This document shows positions 1 to 5,381 of a stretch of 6,411 nt of DNA, one piece after another (the stretch's first letter is position 1; each line of letters starts with the position of its first letter). Location of the stretch: positions 1-6,411 of the forward strand of contig JAEKKE010000049.1 of the NCBI GenBank assembly GCA_019510535.1, read 5' to 3'. A program made the translations under genes and the position numbers. Source of the DNA: Acidobacteriota bacterium. GTDB taxonomy: Bacteria; Acidobacteriota; Terriglobia; Terriglobales; Acidobacteriaceae. Below the pieces are notes generated by a model. That model was not told where the DNA came from and ran no database searches. It worked only from the letters and a program-made list of their open reading frames with translations.

Positions 1-123
1 AGCCGCACAGTGGCGCCGCCTTTGGAAGAACCTGGCGCGGCAAAGAGTGATACAGAAGCGGCTGAGCCAGCCGTGCTAGAAACTCAAGGTGATCCATGGA
101 GTGAAAAACTGCATGTGACGTAG
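1..123 (+). CDS. 3' end of an unidentified gene (frame uncertain)
   Basis: Partial; the 5' part is outside the window and the product is not recognised. Two plus-strand frames are open from the left edge. Frame 1 runs 40 codons to TAG at 121-123 and gives an Ala/Glu/Pro-rich tail ending SEKLHVT; it has many G-starting codons (about half) but only about 45% GC at third positions. Frame 2 runs 25 codons to TAG at 77-79, with a basic, Trp-containing end (WRRLWKNLARQRVIQKRL) and about 80% GC at third positions, which is more like genes of this base composition. The opposite strand also has an open frame here, so even the strand is not secure. Sequence left of the window would settle the frame. 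No terminator with a T-run follows. Confidence 0.35.
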   Translation, partial: SRTVAPPLEEPGAAKSDTEAAEPAVLETQGDPWSEKLHVT

Positions 124-240
124 CGTGATTCGTTCGCTGTACCTGGGAAACTGGTCGGAGTGGAGGCGAACCCCTCAAGGATTGGGGACCGAGAAATGTT
201 TCTCGGGTTGTCGTCGACATATTCGCCTTGAGTTGCGGAA

Positions 241-371
241 TTATGGAGCGGGCCTTCAGCCCTTGATCGTTCAATGCGCCGGGGACCTGGGGCGTTGCCC
301 CAGGCTGATATAGAACGCGCTTTTCCACCCCAATGAACAAGTTCATTGGGGACCCCGGTCTTCAGCGCTTA
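241..371. repeat. Three-hairpin REP-like element, copy 1 (interrupted)
   Basis: Bases 241-320 align without gaps to 1418-1497 (66 of 80 identical by hand count). Hairpin 1 is GGGC-CTTCA-GCCC (250-262). Hairpin 2 is CCTGGGGC-GTT-GCCCCAGG (286-304), a perfect 8-bp stem. Hairpin 3 should be GCGC-CTTCA-GCGC, but a 39-bp insertion (321-359) separates its left arm (ending 320) from the loop and right arm (360-368). The linker after hairpin 2 (CTGATATAGA) is identical in both copies. The element is intergenic and no protein is encoded. The layout resembles REP/BIME-type interspersed repeats; that assignment is inference. Confidence 0.8.
321..359. repeat. 39-bp palindromic insertion inside repeat copy 1
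   Basis: This block is absent from copy 2 at the corresponding point (between 1497 and 1498), so its limits are unambiguous in the alignment. Its core is a perfect inverted repeat: left arm CCCCAATGAAC (328-338), right arm GTTCATTGGGG (341-351), with AA between. A second short GC-rich segment, ACCCCGGT, follows. It seems to be a separate class of palindromic unit that inserted into, or was acquired by, the three-hairpin element. No target-site duplication is visible. Confidence 0.7.
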
Positions 372-374
372 CAC

Positions 375-545
375 TGAGCGCACACTCCAGCGTCCTCAAC
401 AAAACTTGTTTGTCGGGGTGAACGCTCGCAGCGTGAAGGAGCCCCTCGAAATCTCCGTGAAAGTATGCGCTCAAATGGCCTGGCGCTCGAGGTGCTTTCG
501 AAAACCTGCGTATTGATCCGTAAATCCTCGGTGCCGGCTGCGTGG
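375..545. other. Non-coding spacer with nothing assigned
   Basis: This stretch lies between repeat copy 1 and the promoter of the SnoaL-like gene. I see no convincing open frame with a ribosome-binding site, no RNA gene and no strong hairpin. A minus-strand open frame crosses it but runs into the repeat and has no family signature. Confidence 0.5.
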
Positions 546-576
546 TTTTCAATTCCTCACAAGTGGGGGCTATAAT
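546..576 (+). promoter_or_regulatory. Putative sigma70-type promoter of the SnoaL-like gene
   Basis: A perfect -10 hexamer TATAAT lies at 571-576. A weaker -35 candidate, TTTTCA (546-551), sits 19 bp upstream. Transcription would begin near 583-584, leaving a leader of about 16 nt that contains the Shine-Dalgarno-like AAAGGGGA at 587-594, 5 nt before the ATG. The -10 match and its position support the call; the -35 is poor. Confidence 0.55.
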
Positions 577-599
577 CCCGGCCCAGAAAGGGGACTGCG

Positions 600-1067
600 A
601 TGGCAACAGATACCAAGCAAATCGCACGTAGGTTCATGGACGAGTGTTGGAGCCAGGGGAAGCTGGAATCAATCGGTGAACTGGTTTCGGACAACTGTCG
701 TATCCATGACCCTGTCTTTCCCGCCCTCACCTCGGGAGCGGATAACCTCAAACGTCATATAGGTATGTGCAAGAAGGGCTTTCCTGACCTCAAGTTTTCG
801 ATCGACGATACCATCGCCGAACGCAATGAAGTCGTGCACCACTGGACAGCCCAGGGTACTCACAAAGCCGAATTCCTCGGCATGCAACCCACCAACCGCA
901 AGGCTACGGTCACAGGTACATCGATCTACCGTATCGAAGGCGGCAAGATCGTTGAACAATGGGCCGATTGGAACCTTATGTCGCTGATGGAACAACTCGG
1001 AGTCAGTAAGGCTCCCGCGATGGAAGGTCAGGCACGCGACTCAGCCGCTAAACAATCACGAGCCTGA
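600..1067 (+). CDS. SnoaL-like polyketide cyclase / ester cyclase family protein
   Basis: A 155-residue soluble cytosolic protein of the NTF2-like fold, closest by eye to the SnoaL-like ester cyclase group. Visible family features: N-terminal helix (about 4-20), the His-Asp pair in RIHDPVF (H36, D37), the FPDLKFSIDD segment (61-70), VVHHWTAQGTH (78-88), TGTSIYRIEGGKIVEQWADWN (105-125) with W121/D123, and a closing L..QLGV. The last 20 residues are polar and probably disordered. Family members act on polyketides or other small hydrophobic ligands, but most acidobacterial paralogues have no known substrate, and no biosynthetic genes flank this one. The ATG is chosen because a strong SD and a TATAAT promoter lie just upstream. 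It is a single-gene unit, opposite in strand to the following tRNA, and lies between the two direct copies of the three-hairpin repeat. Confidence 0.85.
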   Translation: MATDTKQIARRFMDECWSQGKLESIGELVSDNCRIHDPVFPALTSGADNLKRHIGMCKKGFPDLKFSIDDTIAERNEVVHHWTAQGTHKAEFLGMQPTNRKATVTGTSIYRIEGGKIVEQWADWNLMSLMEQLGVSKAPAMEGQARDSAAKQSRA

Positions 1068-1120
1068 TGAGCACTCCCACGCCCGTGTTTTAGTTCCTAC
1101 TGAAAACCGAGAACACATTC

Positions 1121-1148
1121 GCGCTGCCTTCAGCGATGGGGGCAGCGC
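1121..1148. repeat. 8-bp perfect inverted repeat (hairpin) downstream of the SnoaL-like gene
   Basis: GCGCTGCC (1121-1128) pairs perfectly with GGCAGCGC (1141-1148) across a 12-nt loop that begins TTCAGCG. It lies 53 bp past the stop codon. Only CTTT follows on the plus strand, so it is at best a weak intrinsic terminator. The CTTCAGCG string also occurs in hairpin 3 of the three-hairpin repeats, so it may be a degenerate relic of the same family. Confidence 0.5.
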
Positions 1149-1198
1149 CTTTAGTGCGGTCTTCTGACTTGGCAGGTTCTGGGAAATGATTGATTCGA

Positions 1199-1275
1199 TG
1201 GTCGGGGCGGAGGGATTCGAACCCCCGACCCTCTGCTCCCAAAGCAGATGCGCTACCAGACTGCGCTACGCCCCG
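1199..1275 (-). tRNA. tRNA-Pro (anticodon UGG), CCA encoded
   Basis: Reading the minus strand gives a complete cloverleaf: acceptor CGGGGCG/CGCCCCG (7 bp), D arm GCGC/GCGC with an AGTCTGGTA loop, anticodon arm TCTGC/GCAGA with loop TTTGGGA (anticodon TGG, at 1239-1241 on the plus strand), variable GGGTC, and T arm GGGGG/CCCTC (one G-U pair) with loop TTCGAAT. Discriminator A (1202) is followed by a genome-encoded CCA (1199-1201), for 77 nt in all. It decodes CCN proline codons. There is no neighbouring tRNA. A possible -10 (TAAAAT, complement of 1331-1336) lies upstream, without a clear -35. Confidence 0.97.
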
Positions 1276-1417
1276 ACGTGTTAATTTCTGCGAGCCAGCC
1301 GGAGAGGTCCCCGACGCGCCGCGCTGTTTGATTTTACCTTAGCTGGCCGGGGGTGGGGTCTGGCGCATCGATGAATTGGGTTGGTCTGATAGCGCCCAGG
1401 GCTCCCTAAGTTGAGAA

Positions 1418-1512
1418 CTATAGACCGGGCCTTCAGCCCTTGGTTTCTCAGTATGCCCAAGACCTGGGGCGTTGCCCCAGGCTGATATAGAGCGCGCCTT
1501 CAGCGCTTATAT
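1418..1512. repeat. Three-hairpin REP-like element, copy 2 (intact)
   Basis: Same orientation as copy 1. Hairpin 1: GGGC-CTTCA-GCCC (1427-1439). Hairpin 2: CCTGGGGC-GTT-GCCCCAGG (1463-1481). Hairpin 3 is longer here: ATATA(g)AGCGC (1485-1495) pairs with GCGCTTATAT (1503-1512) around the loop GCCTTCA, giving 10 bp with one bulged G. It lies between tRNA-Pro and the 3' end of the DUF4112 gene. It could also slow transcription at the end of the minus-strand LolA-like/DUF4112 unit, but no T-run follows on that strand. Bases 1276-1417 hold only a possible tRNA promoter, and I see nothing in 1513-1574. Confidence 0.8.
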
Positions 1513-1574
1513 CGTCTGGTCCTCGGATTTCTGCACCCTGACTGTGGGTTTCCCGGATTTGTCGATACCGCTCT

Positions 1575-2108
1575 CTAACGCTGCCAGATCGGGTGCATTG
1601 GGATGCCGAGGAGCCAGCCCAGCAGCCAGATAGTCACCACGACCGGGACCGCGAGCAGGGCCAGGAACATAGCTCCCAGGATGAACAGGAAGACCCAGTC
1701 CTTCCAGGTGTGGCGGCGAGGCTCGGTAATGTGGCGGGTTAGCAGCTCATAGTTACGACGGTTGGCCTTCCAGGCGATATCGAAGGCGTCGCCGACGAAC
1801 GGAATTGCGCCCACGACCACGTCGATGCCGATGTTGGCCATCATGCGCAGCAGGCCCGCCGCGGGCACTCCGCGGGCCCAGGCGGCGATGACGATGACGG
1901 TGCTGGCGAGGCCGCTCAGCAGGTCGCCGATACCGGGGACAAGGCCGATAATGCCGTCGATTCCGAAGCGAATCGAGGTGCCGGGAATGCGGAACCAGTC
2001 GTCGAGCACACGGGCGAGGAACTCCAGGTTCTCATCCGAGAACGCACCCGAGCGGCCGATGCCGCGAGGGCGAAGCACTTCTCCGTAAGTTGCGGGACGC
2101 GAGTTCAT
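1575..2108 (-). CDS. DUF4112 family membrane protein
   Basis: A 177-residue protein of unknown function recognised as DUF4112 from its two conserved blocks: LDDWFRIPGTSIRFGIDGII (35-54) followed by GLVPGIGDLLSG (55-66), and VGAIPFVGDAFDIAWKANRR (99-118). Segments about 67-80 and 84-103 are moderately hydrophobic. A strong membrane helix or helical hairpin lies near 137-169 (long Val/Leu/Trp-rich run), so the protein probably sits in the inner membrane. Its ATG overlaps the stop codon of the upstream LolA-like gene by 4 bp (ATGA). There is no good SD, so translation is probably coupled to that gene. The family's biochemical role is not established. Confidence 0.9.
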   Translation of the reverse strand: MNSRPATYGEVLRPRGIGRSGAFSDENLEFLARVLDDWFRIPGTSIRFGIDGIIGLVPGIGDLLSGLASTVIVIAAWARGVPAAGLLRMMANIGIDVVVGAIPFVGDAFDIAWKANRRNYELLTRHITEPRRHTWKDWVFLFILGAMFLALLAVPVVVTIWLLGWLLGIPMHPIWQR

Positions 2109-2986
2109 TGCTTCGGGGGATTGGATGCCGGCGGAGCAGTCTGCGGTGGCGTCTTCTGCTGCTCTTCCTGTTTACGCTTGTCGGAACCTTCGGTTACGTC
2201 CTGACCCTCATACAGCAGGCGAATCGTCGAACGGAAGCGCTTGTAGTTGGTGTAGCGCACATACGAGCGGACATGGACATCCTCACCGATAGAACCGTCC
2301 TGTGCGGCAAAGTGCAGGATGCCCTCGCCCTTGGTGTAGGTGGGGAACCAGTACTTACCGTCGATCTGTTCGTAGTACGTGGTGTAGGGAATGTGCAGAT
2401 CTTCGTGTCCGCGGCGCAGGTCGTCGGGAACGGTTTTGCCGTTCACCAGCACGATCTGGAAGTCCTGCTGATCGACGTAGACCTTGCCCTGGAAGTAGCG
2501 CTGGTTCTTCTCGAGCGTCTTCGGCTCGGCGGAGAGCACGTAAGTGTCGAGCTCATCGATCTTCTGCTTGCCGATGTACTTGATGTTGTACTGCGGCAGA
2601 TCCTCGGCGGTGAGCACGAAGGGGAGTTTGCGCTCGATGTCCTGCACGTCCGAGGGCGACATGATGATGCGCTCCAGGGTGTTCTGAGGAGCGAAGACGA
2701 CGTTCTCTACCTGCCGGCCCTCTTTACTGAAGGTGATGTCAGCCACCATCTGATACTCGCCGTCGACTTTGTTGGTGTCGCTGAGCGTCTGGATCTTCAC
2801 TGTGCGGCGGAAGCCGTAGTCCTCGCGTACCTTGGCGAACTCACTCTCGCGGGCGCCCATCTTCTTGACGATGTCGTCGGGCGTCAGGCCGGCGGGAGCC
2901 GTCGTATCGAGCGGACCAAAGCCGGAGTTCTGCGCAAAGGCGGCCGAAGCGTAGAGAAGAACGAGGGCGGGGAGAAGGCGTTTCAT
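2105..2986 (-). CDS. Secreted LolA/LolB-like envelope protein (conserved acidobacterial hypothetical)
   Basis: A 293-residue exported protein. Residues 1-18 (MKRLLPALVLLYASAAFA) form a Sec signal peptide with a likely cut after AFA; there is no lipobox Cys, so it should be periplasmic rather than a lipoprotein. The middle resembles outer-membrane lipoprotein-sorting proteins: YIGKQKIDELDTYVLSAEPK (137-156), RYFQGKVYVDQQDFQIVLVNG (163-183) and KYWFPTYTKGEG (211-222), the beta-strand pattern of LolA-type half-barrels. A charged then Pro/Gln-rich tail (268-293) looks disordered. It is longer than canonical LolA (about 180-200 mature residues), so a true lipoprotein-carrier role is only an inference. 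It is the first gene of a two-gene unit with DUF4112. There is no clear SD: the ATG is preceded by TATAGTCCCT, which could be a -10 box of a near-leaderless mRNA. Confidence 0.75.
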   Translation of the reverse strand: MKRLLPALVLLYASAAFAQNSGFGPLDTTAPAGLTPDDIVKKMGARESEFAKVREDYGFRRTVKIQTLSDTNKVDGEYQMVADITFSKEGRQVENVVFAPQNTLERIIMSPSDVQDIERKLPFVLTAEDLPQYNIKYIGKQKIDELDTYVLSAEPKTLEKNQRYFQGKVYVDQQDFQIVLVNGKTVPDDLRRGHEDLHIPYTTYYEQIDGKYWFPTYTKGEGILHFAAQDGSIGEDVHVRSYVRYTNYKRFRSTIRLLYEGQDVTEGSDKRKQEEQQKTPPQTAPPASNPPKQ

Positions 2987-3014
2987 AGGGACTATAAGGA
3001 TAGACGCGAAAGGC

Positions 3015-3196
3015 AGTTCCTAGTTGCCAGCAAAGCAGTTTCCAGTTGCCGGTTCCCAGTTGCCAGTTGAAAGAGCAGAGCCTTGGTGAGGCACTATCTT
3101 GTGTCTCACCAAGGCTCTAGGTTCTTACTGGCAACTGGCAACTGGCAACTGGCAACTGGCAACTGGAAACTGGAAACTGTTAACTGGCAACTGGAA
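3015..3196. repeat. Inverted array of 7-bp repeats around a long central hairpin
   Basis: The right arm, 3127-3196, is ten head-to-tail heptamers: five ACTGGCA, two ACTGGAA, one ACTGTTA, one ACTGGCA and one ACTGGAA. The left arm, 3015-3071, carries the reverse complement type (AGTTCCT, AGTTGCC, an 8-bp break, then AGTTTCC, AGTTGCC, GGTTCCC, AGTTGCC, AGTTGAA in phase from 3037). Between them is the hairpin 3077-3118. The array fills nearly the whole spacer between gatA and the LolA-like gene and ends 6 bp from the gatA stop codon. No repeat-spacer pattern of CRISPR type is present. Confidence 0.9.
3077..3118 (-). terminator. Long central hairpin, possible transcription terminator after gatA
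   Basis: AGAGCCTTGGTGAG (3077-3090) pairs perfectly with CTCACCAAGGCTCT (3105-3118). Four further pairs continue inward (G-U, C-G, A-U, C-G), leaving a 6-nt loop TATCTT: about 18 bp in all. It lies 85 bp past the gatA stop. On the minus strand the stem is followed by GCTCTTTC, which is only a weak U-tract, so termination is plausible but not proven. It may instead be the core of the surrounding repeat. Confidence 0.45.
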
Positions 3197-3202
3197 CGGC
3201 AA

Positions 3203-4639
3203 CTACTTTTGTGCGTTCTCAACAGCCTGTGCGACCCGCAAAGCCATGCCTTCGTCGAAGTGTTTGCCCAGGATCTGGACGCCGATCGGCAGACCGTCCT
3301 TCGTGTTTCCGCAGGGGACGGAGACGCCGCAGATGCCGGCCAGCGATGCAGCGACCGTGTAGACGTCGGCCAGATACATGGCGACCGGATCGTCTGTCTT
3401 TTCGCCCAGTTTGAAGGCCGGGGTCGGAGTCATGGGAGTAACGATAGCGTCCACGTCCGCGAAGGCCGACAGGAAGTCGCGGGTCAGCAGGGTGCGGACC
3501 TGCTGGGCCTTCTTGTAATAGGCGTCATAGTATCCGGCTGAAAGAGCGTAGGTTCCCAGCAGGATACGGCGCTTCACCTCGGCGCCGAAGCCGGCGTCGC
3601 GGGTCTGGCGATACATTCCGGTCAGCGTGGGCGCGGACTTGTCGCGCAGGCCGAAGCGTACGCCGTCAAAGCGCGAGAGATTGCTCGAGGCCTCCGCCGT
3701 GGCGATGACGTAGTAGGTCGGAATCGCGTAGCGGGTATGGGGCAGGCTGATCTTCTTGATCTCGCAGCCGGCGGCCTTGAGGTCAGCGATGGATTTCTCG
3801 ACCGCCGTGCGGATCTCAGGATCCAGGCCCTCGCCGAAGTACTCCTCCGGAACACCAATCTTCAGGCCGGCAACCGGTTTCTGGCTTTCGGCCACGTAGT
3901 CGTTGACCGGAGTGTGCGATGCGGTCGCGTCCATGATGTCCGAACCGGCCATCACACCGAGCAGCGTGGCGGCGTCCTTCACGTTCTTGGTGAATGGGCC
4001 GATACGGTCGAGCGACGAAGCAAAGGCGATGAGGCCGAAACGCGAGACGCGGCCCCAGGTAGGCAGCAGGCCGGTTACGCCGCAGAAGGCTGCGGGCTGG
4101 CGGATCGATCCGCCGGTGTCGGTGCCCAGGCTGGCGACACAGAAGCCTGCGGCAACTGCTGCAGCCGAGCCACCGGAGCTTCCGCCGGGAACGCGGTCCA
4201 GGGCGCGCGGATTGTGTACCGGACCGTACGCGGAGTTCTCGTTCGAGCTGCCCATGGCGAACTCGTCGCAGTTCAGCTTGCCCAGCAGCACGGCGCCAGC
4301 AGCTTCCAGCTTGGCGACGGCGGTGCAGTCATAGGGCGGGTGATAGCCTTCGAGGATCTTCGACCCCGCGGTCGCGGGCGAGCCGACCATGGTCAGCACG
4401 TCCTTGATGCCAAGGGGGATGCCGGCCAGCGGAGGCAGTGGATCGCCGGCCTTGGCCAGAGCGTCGATCTTTGATGCTTGAGCGAGGGCGCGATCCTTCG
4501 CCAGCGAGAGATAGCTGTTGATCTTGCCGTCCTCTTGCGCGATGCGCGCGTAGTGGGCTTCGGCGAGAGCAGTGGCGGTCGTCTCGCCGCTGGTCAGCGC
4601 GGCGCGCGCCTGGTCAATACTCAGGGTCTCAAAATTCAT
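3203..4639 (-). CDS. gatA: Asp-tRNA(Asn)/Glu-tRNA(Gln) amidotransferase subunit A
   Basis: A 478-residue glutamine amidase subunit of the GatCAB complex, full length for the family. It frees ammonia from glutamine; GatB uses it to convert Glu-tRNA(Gln) or Asp-tRNA(Asn) to the amide form in the cytosol. The amidase-signature Ser-cisSer-Lys triad is intact: K79 in GIPLGIKDVL, S154 in PGGSSGGSAAAVAAG (151-165) and S178 in GTDTGGSIRQPAAFCG (172-187). Other GatA blocks are KLNCDEFAMGSSNENSAYGP (121-140), GRVSRFGLIAFASSLDRIGP (196-215), RRILLGTYALSAGYYDAYY (357-375) and DAIVTPMTPTPAF (397-409). The ATG shares its last-to-first base with the gatC stop (TGATG), and AAGGTG in the end of gatC, 11 nt upstream, may act as SD. 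The stop lies just outside the heptamer array. GatB is not in the window. Confidence 0.98.
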   Translation of the reverse strand: MNFETLSIDQARAALTSGETTATALAEAHYARIAQEDGKINSYLSLAKDRALAQASKIDALAKAGDPLPPLAGIPLGIKDVLTMVGSPATAGSKILEGYHPPYDCTAVAKLEAAGAVLLGKLNCDEFAMGSSNENSAYGPVHNPRALDRVPGGSSGGSAAAVAAGFCVASLGTDTGGSIRQPAAFCGVTGLLPTWGRVSRFGLIAFASSLDRIGPFTKNVKDAATLLGVMAGSDIMDATASHTPVNDYVAESQKPVAGLKIGVPEEYFGEGLDPEIRTAVEKSIADLKAAGCEIKKISLPHTRYAIPTYYVIATAEASSNLSRFDGVRFGLRDKSAPTLTGMYRQTRDAGFGAEVKRRILLGTYALSAGYYDAYYKKAQQVRTLLTRDFLSAFADVDAIVTPMTPTPAFKLGEKTDDPVAMYLADVYTVAASLAGICGVSVPCGNTKDGLPIGVQILGKHFDEGMALRVAQAVENAQK

Positions 4640-4959
4640 CAGCGTTCAATCACCTTCGGGACCTTGAAGAAGCGGTGGTCGGCTTCGGGTGCTTCCCGCA
4701 GCACCGCAGTCCGGTCAATCGAGGGGCGCACGACGTCTTCCCGCAGCGCCTCGGCGGAGGCTTCGACCTGTCCGCCAAGAATCTCGCTGACCTGCGCCAT
4801 CGGCGGAACTCCGGCCGTATCCAGCTCATTCAACTGGTCGATGTGGCCAAGAATGGCGTTCAGGTCTTTCTGCATGCGGGCGACTTCGTCGTCTTTCAGC
4901 TCAAGCAGGGCCAGTTCGGCCACGCGGCGCACGACGTCAAGGGTTACCGTCTCACTCAT
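4639..4959 (-). CDS. gatC: Asp-tRNA(Asn)/Glu-tRNA(Gln) amidotransferase subunit C
   Basis: A 106-residue small subunit that wraps around the GatA-GatB interface and stabilises the complex. Family marks (numbered from the ATG): RRVAELALLELKDDEVARM (11-29), LNAILGHIDQLNELDTAGVPP (33-53), LREDVVRPS (72-80) and APEADHRFFKVPKVIE (90-105), the typical closing motif. I chose the ATG at 4957-4959, which forms TGATG with the stop of the upstream DUF721 gene. A GTG one codon earlier (4960-4962) would add one residue, is less usual, and would overlap the upstream frame by 4 bp. The stop codon again overlaps gatA by one base, so dciA, gatC and gatA should be made from one message with coupled translation. 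Confidence 0.96.
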   Translation of the reverse strand: MSETVTLDVVRRVAELALLELKDDEVARMQKDLNAILGHIDQLNELDTAGVPPMAQVSEILGGQVEASAEALREDVVRPSIDRTAVLREAPEADHRFFKVPKVIER

Positions 4960-5261
4960 CACTTCTGAGTATAGCGAGGCCGCTCCTGGCCCGACACAAA
5001 GCGCAGGCCAGTCACGGAGACGCCGGCGACTTTCTTCAGGTCACCCACCAGGCGCCCGCACATGGCCTCAAGCTGAGGCCGCCATGCGGGGTCGTCCACG
5101 TAGAGGATGACCGTGCCTTCTTCGAACGCAGTCACCTGGCTGTGCGCGGCAATGGCAGAGCCGGCGACGACCGGCCATGCGGCCGCCAGCCTGTCGGTCT
5201 CGCTGAGCGTACGCAGCGACTTGCTCAGCGTGTTGCGCAGTAAATCCCGCATCCGTTCCAT
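4959..5261 (-). CDS. dciA: DUF721 / DciA-like protein (putative replicative helicase loader)
   Basis: A 100-residue protein with the DUF721 pattern: WPVVAGSAIAAHSQVTAFEEG (29-49), where the Trp and the VxG are conserved, then TVILYVDDPAWRPQLEAM (50-67), LVGDLKK (71-77) and a closing VTGLRF (83-88). The family includes DciA, which assists loading of DnaB helicase in bacteria lacking DnaC/DnaI; applying that role here is by family only. It is short and lacks a long extension, as in many members. A second ATG lies at codon 4 (5250-5252). The only good SD (AGGAG, complement of 5275-5279) is 13 nt from the first ATG, rather far, and lies inside the inverted end of the upstream repeat element. It is the first gene of the dciA-gatC-gatA overlap group. 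Confidence 0.8.
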   Translation of the reverse strand: MERMRDLLRNTLSKSLRTLSETDRLAAAWPVVAGSAIAAHSQVTAFEEGTVILYVDDPAWRPQLEAMCGRLVGDLKKVAGVSVTGLRFVSGQERPRYTQK

Positions 5262-5263
5262 GA

Positions 5264-5381
5264 CTAGAGCAATTCTCCTAATACTGTAACTTTGGATAAA
5301 CCTGCGAATGCCGTTTTCTTCACTGGAAAACGGCGCAGAAAGCCAAGCCTCCGCTCTGCGTCTTTAGGAGAAATGCTTTAC
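5264..5381. repeat. MITE-like 118-bp element with inverted ends and internal hairpins
   Basis: The ends are imperfect inverted repeats. CTAGAGCAATTCTCCTAAT (5264-5282) has the reverse complement ATTAGGAGAATTGCTCTAG, which matches TTTAGGAGAAATGCTTTAC (5363-5381) at 15 of 19 positions. Inside are a perfect 9-bp hairpin GCCGTTTTC/GAAAACGGC (5310-5318, 5326-5334, 7-nt loop) and a 6-bp one CGCAGA/TCTGCG (5334-5339, 5355-5360). The element fills the gmhB-dciA spacer, covers the gmhB stop codon and stops 2 bp before the dciA ATG. It has no coding capacity. Neither internal hairpin is followed by a T-run on the minus strand, so it does not look like an intrinsic terminator. Confidence 0.6.

Noticed and set aside
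125..313. Plus-strand frame of 62 codons
   Set aside because: Its 3' half is the three-hairpin repeat, and there is no SD or domain pattern.
343..627. Minus-strand frame of 94 codons
   Set aside because: It covers the palindromic insertion and the SnoaL promoter, has no SD, and shows no recognisable motif.
2090..3070. Long plus-strand open frame of 326 codons opposite the LolA-like gene
   Set aside because: It is antisense to a frame with a clear signal peptide and LolA-like strands. Its Val/Leu/Asp-rich translation is the expected shadow, and its end runs into the heptamer repeat.
3127..3196. CRISPR array
   Set aside because: Units are 7 bp and contiguous, without spacers, and no cas genes are present.
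3083..3541. Frame encoding a repeated QLATGNW peptide
   Set aside because: The peptide repeat is only the 7-bp array read in one frame (21-nt period). The rest is antisense to gatA, and there is no SD.
3737..4474. Plus-strand open frame of 245 codons
   Set aside because: It lies wholly opposite gatA, which has intact catalytic residues; the frame is a high-GC shadow without family motifs.
4478..5110. Plus-strand open frame of 210 codons
   Set aside because: It crosses the opposite strand of gatA, gatC and the DUF721 gene. Its composition is Arg/Ser-rich, typical of an antisense shadow.
5310..5334. Intrinsic terminator between gmhB and dciA
   Set aside because: The 9-bp stem is perfect but no T-run follows on the minus strand; it fits better as an internal hairpin of the MITE-like element.
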